Of a stretch of DNA of 64,000 bases, positions 50,011-62,755 are shown piece after piece. The position numbers were made by a program, and so were the translations under genes. The notes under the pieces are model-generated. The model ran no database searches. It worked only from the letters and a program-made list of their open reading frames with translations, and was not told where the DNA came from. This stretch comes from Deinococcus aquiradiocola. Its GTDB lineage: Bacteria > Deinococcota > Deinococci > Deinococcales > Deinococcaceae. Numbering within the stretch: position 1 is the stretch's first letter; the number at the start of each line of letters is the position of its first letter. The stretch lies in assembly GCF_014646915.1 (NCBI RefSeq), contig NZ_BMOE01000004.1, forward strand, positions 62,001 through 126,000, written 5' to 3'.

Positions 50011-50532
50011 ATGACCCTGCCTTCCGTTTCCGTGCCGCGCAGGTGGACGCTGCCGGTGCTGGCCGCGCTGCTCGCGGCCGGGCTGGCCGCCTGCACGCCG
50101 AACCAGCCGATCATCGCCGTGCCGACCTTCGCGGTGCAGAGCGTGCGCCTGACGGGCCTGACCCTGCCGTCGGCCGGGCGTCCCGCGACCGCGTACCTGA
50201 CCCTGATGCTGCGCGTCAGCAACCCCAATCCGCTGCCGCTGCGCCTCGCGAACATCGCGGGGAACTTCGTGCTGGACGGGTCGCCCGTCGCGGCCGTGAA
50301 CCTGCCGGACGTGGCCCTGCCCGCGCGGGGCGACACGCTGCAGCAGGCGGACCTGGCGCTCCCCCTGACGCTCGACAGCCTGGGGAGTGCCCTGCGGGTC
50401 GCGCGGGGCCAGCAGGTCAGCTACCGGGTGGACGGGACGTTCACGGCGGACCTGGGCCTGCTGGGCCGCCCCAGCTTCGGACCGTACACGCTGGTGCAGG
50501 GTGTGCTGCAGCAGCCCGCGATCCTCCCGTGA
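50011..50532 (+). CDS. LEA type-2 (LEA14/WHy-domain) lipoprotein
   Basis: A 173-residue lipoprotein. The signal ends [11 protein letters not shown] with a lipobox (LAAC). The mature part carries a WHy/LEA14 beta-sandwich: [26 protein letters not shown] is the typical NPNP strand. WHy domains are linked to water-stress protection. TATGCT ends 6 nt before the ATG. The amidase gene overlaps its stop codon by GTGA, so the pair is one operon. Confidence 0.86.
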   Translation: MTLPSVSVPRRWTLPVLAALLAAGLAACTPNQPIIAVPTFAVQSVRLTGLTLPSAGRPATAYLTLMLRVSNPNPLPLRLANIAGNFVLDGSPVAAVNLPDVALPARGDTLQQADLALPLTLDSLGSALRVARGQQVSYRVDGTFTADLGLLGRPSFGPYTLVQGVLQQPAILP

Positions 50533-51713
50533 AGGTCCGGCCGGACGTGGCGGCGCCCGCGCAGCGCGGCGTGTGGGCGTACCTGCCGGACGCGCCGCTG
50601 GAGGGCGCCGGGGGCGGGCCGCTGTCGGGCCTGACCTTCAATGTGAAGGACCTGTTCGGGGTGGAGGGATGGCCGCTGCACGCCAGCACGCGCGCGCCCC
50701 TGCCGCCCGTGCCGCAGGGGCCGCTCGTGACGCGCCTGCTGGCGCTCGGTGCGGCGCTCGTCGGCAAGACGCACCTGCACGAGATCGCGCTCGGCATCAG
50801 CGGCGCGAACGCGTTCGGCGGGACGCCCAACCCGCTGGACGCGGCGCGCGTGACGGGCGGCAGCAGTTCCGGCGCGGCCGCCAGCGTCGCGCTCGGCCTG
50901 ACCGACTTCGCGCTCGGGACCGACACGGGCGGCAGCATCCGCGTGCCCGCCGCGTGGTGCGGCGTGGTCGGCTTCAAGCCCGGCAAGGGCGACCCCGCGT
51001 GGTCCACGGACAGCGTGCTGCCGCTGTCCGTCACCTGCGATCACGCCGGACCGCTCGCGCGGGACCTGGGGACCGTGCTGCGCGTGCAGGAGGCACTGAC
51101 GGGGCAGGCGGCGGCGCCCCGCTCCTGGGAGGGCGTGCGGGTCGGCGTGTGGCACGCGGACGGCTGGCTGGACGATCAGGCGCGCGGCGCGCTGCTCGCC
51201 GCCGCCGCCACCCTGGAGAGCCTGGGGGCCGTCCTGACGCCCGTGCAGCTGCCGGACATGCTGGACGCGTACAGCGACATCGTGCAGAGCGAGGCGGCGG
51301 CCGTGCACCGGGGCGCACTCGCGCGGCCGGAGCCCGGCTTCACGCCCGGCACGCTGGCCCTGCTGCGGCGCGGCGCGGGCCTCACGGACAGCGAGGTGCG
51401 GGCCGCGCGCGATCGGCGGGACGCGTACCGCGCGCTGCTGGACGAACGCATGACCGGCCTGGACGTGCTGCTCGCCCCGGCCGTGCCGTGCGCCGCGCCC
51501 CTGCAGGGGCAGGACAGCGTGGCGCTGCCGGGCGGTCCCGTGCCGCTGCGGGTGGCGGTGCTGCGCCTGACCGTGCCGTTCAGCATGCTCGGCTGGCCCA
51601 CCCTGGCCCTCCCGCACCGCACGCCGGACGGCCTGAGCGTCGGCGTGCAGCTCGTCGCTCGCCCCGGTCAGGACGCCGCGCTGCTGGGACTGGCGCGCAC
51701 GCTGCCCGCGTGA
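50529..51713 (+). CDS. amidase signature family protein
   Basis: A 394-residue enzyme of the Ser-cisSer-Lys amidases. The Lys is in [13 protein letters not shown]; the cis-Ser and nucleophile region is [16 protein letters not shown] and [24 protein letters not shown]. It hydrolyses amide bonds, but the substrate is not predictable; it is shorter than GatA and is not expected to be the GatCAB subunit. GTG start overlaps the WHy lipoprotein stop. Confidence 0.9.
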   Translation: MKVRPDVAAPAQRGVWAYLPDAPLEGAGGGPLSGLTFNVKDLFGVEGWPLHASTRAPLPPVPQGPLVTRLLALGAALVGKTHLHEIALGISGANAFGGTPNPLDAARVTGGSSSGAAASVALGLTDFALGTDTGGSIRVPAAWCGVVGFKPGKGDPAWSTDSVLPLSVTCDHAGPLARDLGTVLRVQEALTGQAAAPRSWEGVRVGVWHADGWLDDQARGALLAAAATLESLGAVLTPVQLPDMLDAYSDIVQSEAAAVHRGALARPEPGFTPGTLALLRRGAGLTDSEVRAARDRRDAYRALLDERMTGLDVLLAPAVPCAAPLQGQDSVALPGGPVPLRVAVLRLTVPFSMLGWPTLALPHRTPDGLSVGVQLVARPGQDAALLGLARTLPA

Positions 51714-51771
51714 CGGTCCGCGTGTCCGTGTCCTCAGGGGTCTCAGGGTCGCGGCCCGTATGCTGGGCGGC

Positions 51772-52203
51772 ATGATGCCCGCCCGCCTCGTCCGCACGGC
51801 CCTTCCGCTCCTCACGCTCGCGGTCCTCGCGCCTGCCGCCCACGCTTCGGCCGTCTGGGCGGGCGCGGACCTGAACACGACCGGGTACGGCGTGCGGGCG
51901 GGCGTGGCGCTGCTGCCCGTCCCGTTCGTCGGGACGCTCGGCGTGGAGGGCGGCGCGGAACGCGCCTTCAACACCGACACGACCGCCTTCACGGCCGCGC
52001 TGACGCTGCGCGACCTGAACCTCCCGCTCACGCGCGTGGACGCCTTCGCCAGCGTCGGCGCGGAATTCACGGACGCGACCCGCCTGTACGCCGAGGCGGG
52101 CCTGCGCGGCCCGCTGCTCGGCCCGGCCGGGTGGCGCGCCCACGTCCGCGCCCGTCAGGACGGCGCGTTCAGCGGGGGGCTGGGCGTCGAACTGCGCTTC
52201 TGA
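51772..52203 (+). CDS. secreted beta-rich hypothetical protein
   Basis: A 143-residue protein with a signal (LVRTALPLLTLAVLAPAAHA) and a short beta-rich mature part (WAGADLNTTGYGVRAGVALLPVP, ending GGLGVELRF with a terminal aromatic as in outer-membrane proteins). It resembles in style the protein at 48525-49514. TATGCT ends 7 nt before the ATG. A long terminator follows. Confidence 0.7.
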   Translation: MMPARLVRTALPLLTLAVLAPAAHASAVWAGADLNTTGYGVRAGVALLPVPFVGTLGVEGGAERAFNTDTTAFTAALTLRDLNLPLTRVDAFASVGAEFTDATRLYAEAGLRGPLLGPAGWRAHVRARQDGAFSGGLGVELRF

Positions 52204-52219
52204 CGCCGCGCTGCAGGCA

Positions 52220-52264
52220 GGAGAGGCGGGGTCCGGGCAGTGCATGCCCGGGCCCCGCCTCTCC
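52220..52264. terminator. bidirectional terminator
   Basis: A 20-bp stem (one G-T pair) starting GGAGAGGCGGGG and ending CCCCGCCTCTCC, with a 5-nt loop, then TCTTCC. It separates the convergent gene at 51772 from galK. Confidence 0.85.
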
Positions 52265-52301
52265 TCTTCCCTGCCCCTCTTCTTCCCTGCCCCGCCCGGG
52301 T

Positions 52302-53333
52302 TCAGGGAACGACCCGGCGGCCCTCCTGCCCGTACTGCCCGAGGACGGCGTCCGCGACCAGCGGCGCCTGCCCGTCCCGGGTGAGGGCGACGACGGCCCC
52401 GCCGAAGCCCGCACCCGTCATGCGGGCGCCGTACACGTCCGGGTGCGCCTGCAGCAGCGCCACGAGGTCGTCCACGCGCGGGTGAGACACCTCGTAGTCG
52501 TCGCGCAGGCTGGCGTGCGAGGCGTTCATGAGTGTCCCGAAGTGCGCGGCGTCCGCCGTGAGCGCCTCCAGCACGCGGGCGTTCTCGGTGACGACGTGGC
52601 GCGCGCGGCGGTGCAGCAGCTCCGGCAGGCCCTCCAGGCGGGCGGGGTCCGTCACGTCGCGCAGCTGCGTCACGCCGAGCAGGCGGCTCGCTTCCTCCAC
52701 CTGGGCGCGGCGTTCGTTGTAGCCGCTCTCGGCGAGGCGCCGGGGCACGCCGCTGTCCAGCACGAGGACCTGCGTGCCTGCAGGCATCGGCAGGGTACGG
52801 CGCTCCAGGCTGCGGGTGTCGAGGAACAGCATGTGGGTGGTGTCGGCGAGGCTGGACGCCATCTGGTCCATGACGCCGCACATGACGCCCACGTACTCGT
52901 GCTCGACCTTCTGGCCGAGCAGGGCGAGGTCCACGTCGTTCAGGGGCAGGCCGTGCAGTTCGCGCAGGGCGCGGAGCGTCGCGAGTTCCAGGGCGGCGCT
53001 GCTGGACAGGCCGCCGCTCGGCACGTCGGACCACACCCACAGGTCGTGCGGGCCGTCCACGCCGGTCAGGGCGAGGCAGCCGGTCAGGTACGGCGCGAAG
53101 CCCGCCCCGACCTCCCCGACCGGCACGGTGAGCGTCTGGTCGAGGTTCTCGGAGTGCAGGCGGTGCGCGGGCGTCCGGCCTCTGGAGACGCTGACGGTCG
53201 CGTGCTGCGGGATGGCGGCGGGCAGCACGAAGCCGCCCTGGTAGTCGGTGTGCTCGCCGAGCAGGTTGACGCGGCCGGGCGCGCGGGCCGTGACGGTCGG
53301 GGCGACCCCGAAAATGTCCTCGTAACGCTTCAT
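52302..53333 (-). CDS. galK: galactokinase
   Basis: A 343-residue GHMP kinase that phosphorylates galactose to galactose-1-phosphate. [17 protein letters not shown] is the galactokinase signature, [10 protein letters not shown] the ATP loop, [10 protein letters not shown] holds the catalytic Asp, and [13 protein letters not shown] is motif 3. The ATG comes 2 nt after the galT stop, so the genes are coupled. It is the last gene of the galactoside operon. Confidence 0.96.
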   Translation of the reverse strand: MKRYEDIFGVAPTVTARAPGRVNLLGEHTDYQGGFVLPAAIPQHATVSVSRGRTPAHRLHSENLDQTLTVPVGEVGAGFAPYLTGCLALTGVDGPHDLWVWSDVPSGGLSSSAALELATLRALRELHGLPLNDVDLALLGQKVEHEYVGVMCGVMDQMASSLADTTHMLFLDTRSLERRTLPMPAGTQVLVLDSGVPRRLAESGYNERRAQVEEASRLLGVTQLRDVTDPARLEGLPELLHRRARHVVTENARVLEALTADAAHFGTLMNASHASLRDDYEVSHPRVDDLVALLQAHPDVYGARMTGAGFGGAVVALTRDGQAPLVADAVLGQYGQEGRRVVP

Positions 53334-53335
53334 CT

Positions 53336-54420
<1,085 letters not shown>

Positions 54421-54424
<4 letters not shown>

Positions 54425-55954
54425 TGGCGGGCCTCCCGGGGGGCGAGGGTCGCCTCGCGGTACCCGTGGGCGGGCACGCCGTCCTGCGGGCTGTTCGTGA
54501 GGTTGAAGGTGCCGCGCGTGAAGTGCGTGACGGCGTCCCCGAGGGACTGTGCGAGCGTGACGGGCCGGTCGGGCGTGCTGACCTGCAGGCTGCGGCGCAG
54601 CAGGGCGAGGCCGCGTTCGTTCAGCGTCTCGATCGGGTCGCTGCTGGCGCGCAGGCCGCCGATCACGTCGAGCATCCCGGCGAGCGTGTGACGTTCGGTG
54701 GCGGTCAGCATGCTCTGTTCGGTGCGGGCGATCATGACGTCCGGGTCCGGCTGGTACCACGTGTGCTGGTACCAGCGGGACAGGGCGGTGTGCACGGCGT
54801 TGCGGGCGGCGGGGCCGGTCGCGTCGCGCAGGTACACGCGGCGGCTCTCGTCGTCCCAGATGGGGGCCACGTCCGGGCCGGTCCGCATGGCGTCCGCGAT
54901 GCCGATGCTGCTCGCGAGCGGCGCGCCGCACAGCAGCAGGAAGGTGTCTTCCCCGGCGCCCTCGCGGAGCGCGGAGAGGCCCATGCGGTACGCTTCGGCG
55001 CGCGTGCGGGTGGGGTCGTGGCGGTGGCCGGGCAGGGCGCCCGCGAACAGGAAGTCGAGCTTCAGGTACGTGTACCCCCAGCCGGTCACGGTGCGCGCGA
55101 GGTCGCGCAGCCAGCCGAGCACCTCGGGGTGCGTGGTGTCCAGGCCGTAGTACGGGCCGCCCCAGTTGTTCCCGATGGGGAGCGGCTGGCCGTCGTTACC
55201 TTTCAGCATCCAGTCGGGGTGCTGCCGGAACAGTTCGCTGCCCGGCCCGGCCAGGAACGGCGCGAGCCAGATGCCCGCCCGGTACCCGTACCCGCTGAGG
55301 GCGGCGGGCAGGTCGCGGGCGTGCCCGCCGAAGTCGGGCGCGGCGATCTCCCAGTCGCCCAGGTCCGCCTGGAAGCCGTCGTCCAGCTGGAACACGTCGA
55401 ACGGCAGGGCCTGCGCGTGCGCGAGTCGGGCGTTCTCGGTCATGTCGTGCAGGGTCACGTCACGGTAGTAGCTGTACCACGAGCACCACACGCGCAGCGC
55501 CTCCGGCGTGCGGGCGTGCATGCGGCGGCCCAGTTCGGCGCTCAGCGTTTCCAGGGTGGCGGTCACGTCGGGCGTGTCCATGAAGACGATGTCGGTGCCG
55601 GGCCCCTCGACGTGCAGGTGCACGGTGACGCTGCCCGCCTCGGCGCGCGCCTCCCAGTGCGCGTAGCTGCGCGTCTCGTCGAGGCTGTACCCGACGTGGC
55701 CGCTCCCGTCCGGGCGGACGAGGGCGATCAGGGTGTGGCTGCGCCACACGCCGGGGCGCGCGTCGGCCGTGCCGGGCAGGAAGGCCGGGTCGTGGCCGTG
55801 CTCCTGCATCCACACCAGGGTCGGGCGGGCCTGCGTGGCGGTCAGGGGGTGCAGTTCCGCCTCGCTCCACGACTGGAAGCCGTTCACGAGGACGCGGGTG
55901 CTGGCGGGGTCGAGGGGGAGCGTCCAGTGCTGGTCGCCGCTGATGTGGGTGTGT

Positions 55955-55962
<8 letters not shown>
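54421..55962 (-). CDS. alpha-galactosidase (GH36-type)
   Basis: A 513-residue retaining glycosidase that releases alpha-linked galactose, e.g. from melibiose or raffinose. The nucleophile is Asp303 in [12 protein letters not shown] and the acid/base is probably Asp364 in [25 protein letters not shown] and [10 protein letters not shown] are typical barrel motifs. It is shorter than the 700-residue GH36 enzymes, with a reduced N-terminal beta domain. No signal, so it acts on imported sugar. ATG overlaps the upstream gene by 8 nt. Confidence 0.92.
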
Positions 55963-57925
<1,963 letters not shown>

Positions 57926-58018
57926 GGGCAGGACTCCTTGCTTCGTAAACACTGAAACTATTGAAAGCGGGATTTCACGACATCTGCATGATTTCACGTT
58001 TTGCAGTCAAAAAGAAGC

Positions 58019-58053
58019 GCCCGGAGCTTGCGTAAGTTACGAAAGCTCCGGGC
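58019..58053 (-). terminator. intrinsic terminator of the transporter genes
   Basis: An 11-bp perfect stem GCCCGGAGCTT / AAGCTCCGGGC with a 13-nt loop. On the minus strand it is followed by GCTTCTTTTTG, a proper U-run. It closes the permease genes just upstream of the beta-galactosidase gene. The loop and inner stem hold a CGTAA-G-TTACG palindrome. Confidence 0.88.
58031..58044. promoter_or_regulatory. candidate DeoR operator inside the terminator
   Basis: Read on the minus strand, TTTCGTAACTTACG, matching TTTCGTAATTTACG at 62183 in 13 of 14 positions. The core CGTAA-N-TTACG is palindromic. It lies about 105 nt upstream of the beta-galactosidase ATG, a suitable place for a repressor of the catabolic genes. 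Confidence 0.65.
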
Positions 58054-58124
58054 GGGGGCCGGGTCGGCGCGCGTCACGGCCCGCCCGGCGGACCGGCCCG
58101 CAGGCACGGCCCCCCGGACACGCC

Positions 58125-58976
58125 TCAGCCCTTCACGGCGCCGCTCGCCAGCCCGCCCTGCCAGTACCGGCCCAGGCTCAGGAACGCGATCAGCAGCGGC
58201 AGCACGCTGATCAGCGCGCCCAGCACGATCACGGTATAGATCGGCTCGCGGCCACTGCTGGCACTCGTCTGGTTCCACACCGACAGGCCCAGTGTGAGCG
58301 GGAACAGCTCGCTGCGGTTCACCACCACCAGCGGCAGGAAGAAGTTGTTCCAGGCGCCCACGAACGCGAACAGGCCCACTGTCACCAGCCCGCCGCGCAC
58401 GAGCGGCATGCCCAGATTCCAGAAGATGGTGCCCTCGTTCGCCCCGTCGATCCGGGCGGCCTCCATCAGCTCCTTCGGGAAGCCCGCGTCCCAGAAGAGC
58501 CGCATCAGGTACAGCCCGAAGGGGTTCACGAGGCCCGGCAGGATCACGGCCCAGTACGTGTTCAGCAGCCCGGCCTTCTGCATCAGCAGGAAGATCGGGA
58601 GGGCCAGCGCGGTGCTGGGCACCATGATGGTCGCCAGGATCGTCGTGAAGATGGCGCGCTTGCCGGAGAACTCGAACTTCGAGAAGGCGTACCCGGCCAT
58701 GGCGCTCACGAGGACGCTGCCGAGCGCGGTCGCTCCGGCGTACACCACGCTGTTCAGGATCCAGCGCGTGAAGATGCCGTCCTCACGCGTGAACAGCGTC
58801 ACGAGGTTGTCGCGGAAGTGGCTGGGCGTGCTGAACCACAGCCCGAACGTCGAGAACAGCTGACCGTTGTCCTTGAACATGGTCGTGATCACCCACCACA
58901 GCGGCAGCAGGCAGTACACGGTGAAGACGGCCAGCAGCAGCCACTGGACGGGCGTGAAACTCTCTTTCCTCAGCAT
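58125..58976 (-). CDS. ABC sugar transporter permease, MalG-type
   Basis: A 283-residue inner-membrane permease with six predicted spans ([21 protein letters not shown] first). The EAA loop that docks the ATPase is [22 protein letters not shown]. It pairs with the MalF-type permease, whose stop codon its ATG overlaps (ATGA). The neighbours suggest uptake of galactosides. No ATPase gene is present in the locus, so a shared MsmK/MalK-type ATPase is likely. Confidence 0.94.
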   Translation of the reverse strand: MLRKESFTPVQWLLLAVFTVYCLLPLWWVITTMFKDNGQLFSTFGLWFSTPSHFRDNLVTLFTREDGIFTRWILNSVVYAGATALGSVLVSAMAGYAFSKFEFSGKRAIFTTILATIMVPSTALALPIFLLMQKAGLLNTYWAVILPGLVNPFGLYLMRLFWDAGFPKELMEAARIDGANEGTIFWNLGMPLVRGGLVTVGLFAFVGAWNNFFLPLVVVNRSELFPLTLGLSVWNQTSASSGREPIYTVIVLGALISVLPLLIAFLSLGRYWQGGLASGAVKG

Positions 58977-59884
58977 CAGGTGTCGCCTCCGTCGGCGGCG
59001 TACCGCAGAAAGAACCCGCTCAGCAGCAGCGTGAACAGGGCCAGCAGCACGGCCAGGGCCGCGCCGTACCCGAAGTTCCCGTCGCGCGCCACCGTCAGGT
59101 ACAGGTAGGTGTTGGGGGTGATGTTGTCCGGCACGTAGCCCAGGGGCCGCAGCACGAACGGCTCACTGAAGATCTGCATCGTCCCGATGATGCTGAAGAT
59201 GCCGGTCAGGATCAGGGTGGGGCGCAGCAGCGGCAGTTTCACGTAGCGCGTGAGCTGCCCGCCCGTGGCCCCGTCGATGCGGGCCGCCTCGTAGATGTCG
59301 GTCGGGACGTTCTGCAGCGCGGCGTACAGCGTGATCATGTTGTAGCCGGTCCACGTCCACGTGACGATGTTCCCGATGGAGAACAGCACGACCTGACTGC
59401 TCAGGAAGTCCGTCTTGAGGCCCGTGATCTGGTTGAAGGGCGACAGGTTCTTGCTGTACAGGTACCCCCACAGCAGGCCCGCGATGACGCTCGGCACGGT
59501 GTACGGCAGGTAGAAGGCCGTGCGGAAGAAGCGGCTGGCACTGCCCTTGGCGGCGTCCAGCACCAGTGCGAGCGCCGTCGCGATGATCAGCATGACCGGA
59601 ATCTGGATCACGCCGAACACCAGGATGTGCGCCAGCGACTGCAGGAAGTCCGTGTCCTGGAAGGCGCGCACGTAGTTGGCGAGGCCGCCGAACACGTCCT
59701 TGGCCGGACCGAACCCGCTGCGTTTCTTGATGAACAGGCTGAGGTACACGGCGTACCCGACCGGCGCGACGAAAAAGGCGATGAAGGCCAGCAAAAAGGG
59801 AGCCAGGAAAAACCAGGGGGTTGCCCGCCCGGCACGTCTCGGTTTGGGTGTGGGGGCTGCTTGCGTCTTGGTGAGTGCAGTCAT
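58976..59884 (-). CDS. ABC sugar transporter permease, MalF-type
   Basis: A 302-residue permease: a basic N-terminus ([10 protein letters not shown]), then six spans starting [21 protein letters not shown]. The EAA loop is [22 protein letters not shown]. It lies 90 nt after the binding-protein gene, with a stable hairpin in the gap, and is coupled to the next permease. GAGGA lies upstream of the ATG. It forms a heterodimer with the MalG-type partner. Confidence 0.94.
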   Translation of the reverse strand: MTALTKTQAAPTPKPRRAGRATPWFFLAPFLLAFIAFFVAPVGYAVYLSLFIKKRSGFGPAKDVFGGLANYVRAFQDTDFLQSLAHILVFGVIQIPVMLIIATALALVLDAAKGSASRFFRTAFYLPYTVPSVIAGLLWGYLYSKNLSPFNQITGLKTDFLSSQVVLFSIGNIVTWTWTGYNMITLYAALQNVPTDIYEAARIDGATGGQLTRYVKLPLLRPTLILTGIFSIIGTMQIFSEPFVLRPLGYVPDNITPNTYLYLTVARDGNFGYGAALAVLLALFTLLLSGFFLRYAADGGDT

Positions 59885-59932
59885 GGAGTCGTCCTCGGCG
59901 GGAGGCCAGGAGAGGCCGGGAACGCGGGAAGG

Positions 59933-59968
59933 GCCGGGGCCAGGAGGTGGTGTCCTCCCGGCCCCGGC
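59933..59968 (-). terminator. intercistronic hairpin after the binding-protein gene
   Basis: GCCGGGGCC / GGCCCCGGC arms with an inner GGAGG/CCTCC extension, between the binding-protein and permease genes. Such hairpins usually give partial termination or protect the upstream message, raising binding-protein output. Confidence 0.6.
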
Positions 59969-59976
59969 GCGTCACG

Positions 59977-61299
59977 TCACCGGACGGTGTAGCCTTCCTT
60001 CTTGGCGTCGGCGAGCGTCTCGGCCTGCCACGCGTCGAGGGCCTGGTCGGGCGTGAGTTTGCCCTTGATCATCAGGTCGATCTGCTTGTTGAAGTTGTCG
60101 TTGGCGAAGGGGAACCAGGGCGCCCACTGGAAGTTGACGTTCACGCCCTTGCTGGCCTGCGTGTACACGGCGCTGATGTCCTGACCGCCGAAGAACTTGC
60201 TGGGGTTCTTGGTCTTCTCGTGCAGGACGGGCAGGTCCAGGCCCGCGTCGGAGGCGGGGAACAGGCCGCCGTTGACCCAGTTGGCGCTGATGGCGCTGCT
60301 GCTGAGGTTGAGCCACAGGGCGAACAGGGTCGCTTCCTTGGGGTTCTTGGACTGCGTGGTGACGACGTTGCTGCTGCCGCCCCAGTTGCCGCTCTTGATG
60401 GTGCTGCTGGCCGTCCACTGCGGGAGGGGCGCGGCGCGCCACAGGCCGGCGGACTTGTCCTTCATGCTGCCCGCATACCCGCCGGGACCCCAGGCGGCCT
60501 CGAAGTTGCTGGCGACGGTGCCGGCGCCCGCGGCGTTCCAGTAGTCGGCGCTGAAGGCGTTGATGGTGCTCACGTCGCCCTTCTTGATCATGCCGTACCA
60601 GTAGTTCAGGACCTTCTTGGCGCTGGGGTTGTTGAGGGTCTGGACCCAGCCGTCGCCGTCACGCTTGAAGAACTGCGCGCCGTCCGCCCAGGCGAGCGCC
60701 ATGAACCACGGCGCGAAGGTGCTGTAGAAGTTGCCGAGCTTGACCTTGCCGGCGCTCTTCTTGTTGACGACGCTGGCCGCCTGCGCGTACTGCGCCCAGG
60801 TCTTGGGGACGGCCACGCCGTACTTCTTGAGGATGTCCTCGCGGTACACCATCGCGAAGGGGCCGGTGTCCTGCGGGATGGCGTACACGGCGCTGCCTTC
60901 GGGGCTCACCTGGCCCCAGGTCCACGGCACGAAGTACTTCTTGTAGTCGTTCGCGCCGTACTTGCTGAGGTCCTGCAGGCCGCCCGTGTCGGCGAAGGCG
61001 GGCAGGAAGCCGTACTCGATCTGCGCGACGTCGGGCGCGCCGCTGCCGGCCTTGAGGGCCGTCTGGAGCTTGGTGTAGGTGTTCGGGCCGCCGCCGAGGT
61101 TCACGACCTTCACGCTGATGTTCGGGTAGGCCTTGGTGAAGGCGGCGACGGTCTTGTCGAGGCCAGGAACCCACGACCAGACTTCCAGGGTGACCTTCTT
61201 GCCCGCGTCGACTTTCGGGAAGGCGGGATCGGCGGCGTACGCGGAGCCGAGCGCGGAGAGGCCCAGGGCCAGGGTGACGAACAGTGCGGCTTTCTTCAT
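59977..61299 (-). CDS. extracellular sugar-binding protein of an ABC importer
   Basis: A 440-residue solute-binding protein (cluster B / family 1). The signal is [22 protein letters not shown]. The mature part has [43 protein letters not shown] and a late [13 protein letters not shown] helix, all typical of sugar-binding proteins. The context (alpha- and beta-galactosidase, galT, galK) points to lactose, melibiose or related oligosaccharides. GGAGGAAG precedes the ATG. It is 95 nt downstream of the regulator gene. Confidence 0.94.
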   Translation of the reverse strand: MKKAALFVTLALGLSALGSAYAADPAFPKVDAGKKVTLEVWSWVPGLDKTVAAFTKAYPNISVKVVNLGGGPNTYTKLQTALKAGSGAPDVAQIEYGFLPAFADTGGLQDLSKYGANDYKKYFVPWTWGQVSPEGSAVYAIPQDTGPFAMVYREDILKKYGVAVPKTWAQYAQAASVVNKKSAGKVKLGNFYSTFAPWFMALAWADGAQFFKRDGDGWVQTLNNPSAKKVLNYWYGMIKKGDVSTINAFSADYWNAAGAGTVASNFEAAWGPGGYAGSMKDKSAGLWRAAPLPQWTASSTIKSGNWGGSSNVVTTQSKNPKEATLFALWLNLSSSAISANWVNGGLFPASDAGLDLPVLHEKTKNPSKFFGGQDISAVYTQASKGVNVNFQWAPWFPFANDNFNKQIDLMIKGKLTPDQALDAWQAETLADAKKEGYTVR

Positions 61300-61394
61300 A
61301 ACTTCCTCCGTGAGGGGTGCAAGTGGCGTTCGGGTTCGGGACGCGGCCGGTCAGGTCGGGCTGCCGGTCGCGGAAGGGTACTGCGGGTGGGGCG

Positions 61395-62153
61395 TCAGAC
61401 GGTACGGATGTCGGTCAGGTCCGGGAAGAGCGGGCTGAGCTGTTCCGGCGTCGCCTGACGCCCGGTGATGAGGGTGTGCACGCCCGACAGCGGCAGCAGG
61501 TGCGCTCTGGACACCACGCCCAGCTTGCTGTGGTCGGCGACGACCACCACCTGCGACGCGTACTCCGCCATGCGGGTCTTGACTTCCGCCTCGTCGAAGT
61601 TGGCGTTGGTGACGCCGTGCTGGGCGTGCACACCGTTGCAGCCCAGGAACAGCAGGTCCGCGCGGATGCGGCTCAGGAGTTCCAGCGCGTACGGCGACAC
61701 GAGGCTGTGCTGAAGGCGGCGCAGGCTGCCGCCCGTCACGATGATGTGCAGGTTCGGGAGACGTTCGAGTTCCAGCGCGATGTTCAGGCCGCTCGTGACG
61801 ACCGTGACGCCGCGCAGGGCCGGTGAGAGGTGACGGGCGATCTCGGTGGTGGTGCTGCCCACGTCCAGGAAGACCGTCTGACCGTCCTGGACCATGCTGG
61901 CGGCCACCTCGCCGATGCGGCGCTTGACGGCCGTCTGCTGCTTGCTGCTCTCTTCGAGAGGCCGTTCGGACATGCCGAGCGGGCGGGCGACGCCGCCACG
62001 GGTGCGGCGGACGAGGCCCGTCTGGGCCAGGGCGTTCAGGTCGCTGCGGACCGTGACTTCCGAAACTCCCAGAAGTTTTGAAAGTTCGCTGACCGAGGCA
62101 CTGTCGCGCTCGTTCAGGACAGAGATAATTTCGCTGTGACGGGTCTTCTGCAC
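61395..62153 (-). CDS. DeoR-family transcriptional regulator of the galactoside locus
   Basis: A 252-residue repressor-type protein. The helix-turn-helix is ASVSELSKLLGVSEVTVRSDLNALAQTGLVRRTRGGV; the DeoR sensor domain has FLDVGSTTTEIARHL, VVTSGLNIALEL, IIVTGGSLRR and VVVADHSKLG, which bind phosphorylated sugars in relatives. GTG at 62153 is chosen because GGGAGG is then 8 nt away; a GTG two codons earlier is too close. It probably responds to a galactose phosphate and binds the palindrome upstream at 62183. Confidence 0.9.
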   Translation of the reverse strand: MQKTRHSEIISVLNERDSASVSELSKLLGVSEVTVRSDLNALAQTGLVRRTRGGVARPLGMSERPLEESSKQQTAVKRRIGEVAASMVQDGQTVFLDVGSTTTEIARHLSPALRGVTVVTSGLNIALELERLPNLHIIVTGGSLRRLQHSLVSPYALELLSRIRADLLFLGCNGVHAQHGVTNANFDEAEVKTRMAEYASQVVVVADHSKLGVVSRAHLLPLSGVHTLITGRQATPEQLSPLFPDLTDIRTV

Positions 62154-62182
62154 CCTCACGCCTCCCTTTGATCTTTTATTAC

Positions 62183-62196
62183 TTTCGTAATTTACG
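62183..62196. promoter_or_regulatory. candidate DeoR operator upstream of the regulator gene
   Basis: TTTCGTAATTTACG, with palindromic core CGTAA-T-TTACG, in a locally AT-rich stretch 30 nt before the regulator GTG. The same motif recurs at 58031. The placement suits autorepression and control of the transporter genes. Confidence 0.65.
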
Positions 62197-62347
62197 ATTC
62201 CTGAGAGGCCCTGTCAAGGGGAGTGAACAGATGTTCACCGGGGGGGACACCACCCGCCACGCCCCGGCCCCACGAACGACGCACCGGCCCGGCACACGGC
62301 ACAAAAAAGTGCGGGCACGCGGCCCGCACTCCAGAACACCCGGACGT

Positions 62348-62674
62348 TTACTTCGCGTCCACCAGTTCCACGTCGAAGATCAGGGTCGCGCCGCCGGGAA
62401 TCACGCCGGGCACGCCACGCGCGCCGTACCCCATGCTGGCCGGAATGGTCAGGCGGGCCTTGTCGCCCACCTTCAGCTGCGCGATGCCCTCGTCCCAGCC
62501 GGAAATGACGTGCCCCGCCCCGAGCGGGAACTCGATCGGCTCGCCACGGTCACGGCTCGAATCGAACTTCTGACCGTTCTCCAGCGTACCGGTGTAGTGC
62601 ACCTTGACGGTCTGTCCCTTCATCGCCTGCGGGCCGGTGCCTTCGTGGTACTTCTCGACTTTCAGTTCGCTCAT
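62348..62674 (-). CDS. FKBP-type peptidyl-prolyl isomerase
   Basis: A 108-residue single FKBP domain. Signature pieces are VKVHYTGTLENGQKFDSS, EFPLGAGHVISGWDEGI, GDKARLTIPASMGYGARG and PGGATLIFDVELVDAK, with active-site Tyr, Asp, Trp and Phe in place. It speeds cis-trans isomerisation at proline. There is no signal, so it is cytoplasmic. TAGCCT (62682-62687, minus strand) ends 7 nt before the ATG at 62674; an ATG two codons upstream is less suitable. Confidence 0.95.
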   Translation of the reverse strand: MSELKVEKYHEGTGPQAMKGQTVKVHYTGTLENGQKFDSSRDRGEPIEFPLGAGHVISGWDEGIAQLKVGDKARLTIPASMGYGARGVPGVIPGGATLIFDVELVDAK

Positions 62675-62755
62675 GCCCATCAGGCTACCCCATCCCGCCG
62701 CGTCACGGCTTCACACGGACTCCATGAGACGCCCACCCCCATGGCGGCCCCCGGA

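Noticed and set aside
50529..51713. GatA subunit of the tRNA amidotransferase
   Set aside because: The amidase triad is present, but the protein is much shorter than GatA and there is no gatB or gatC next to it.
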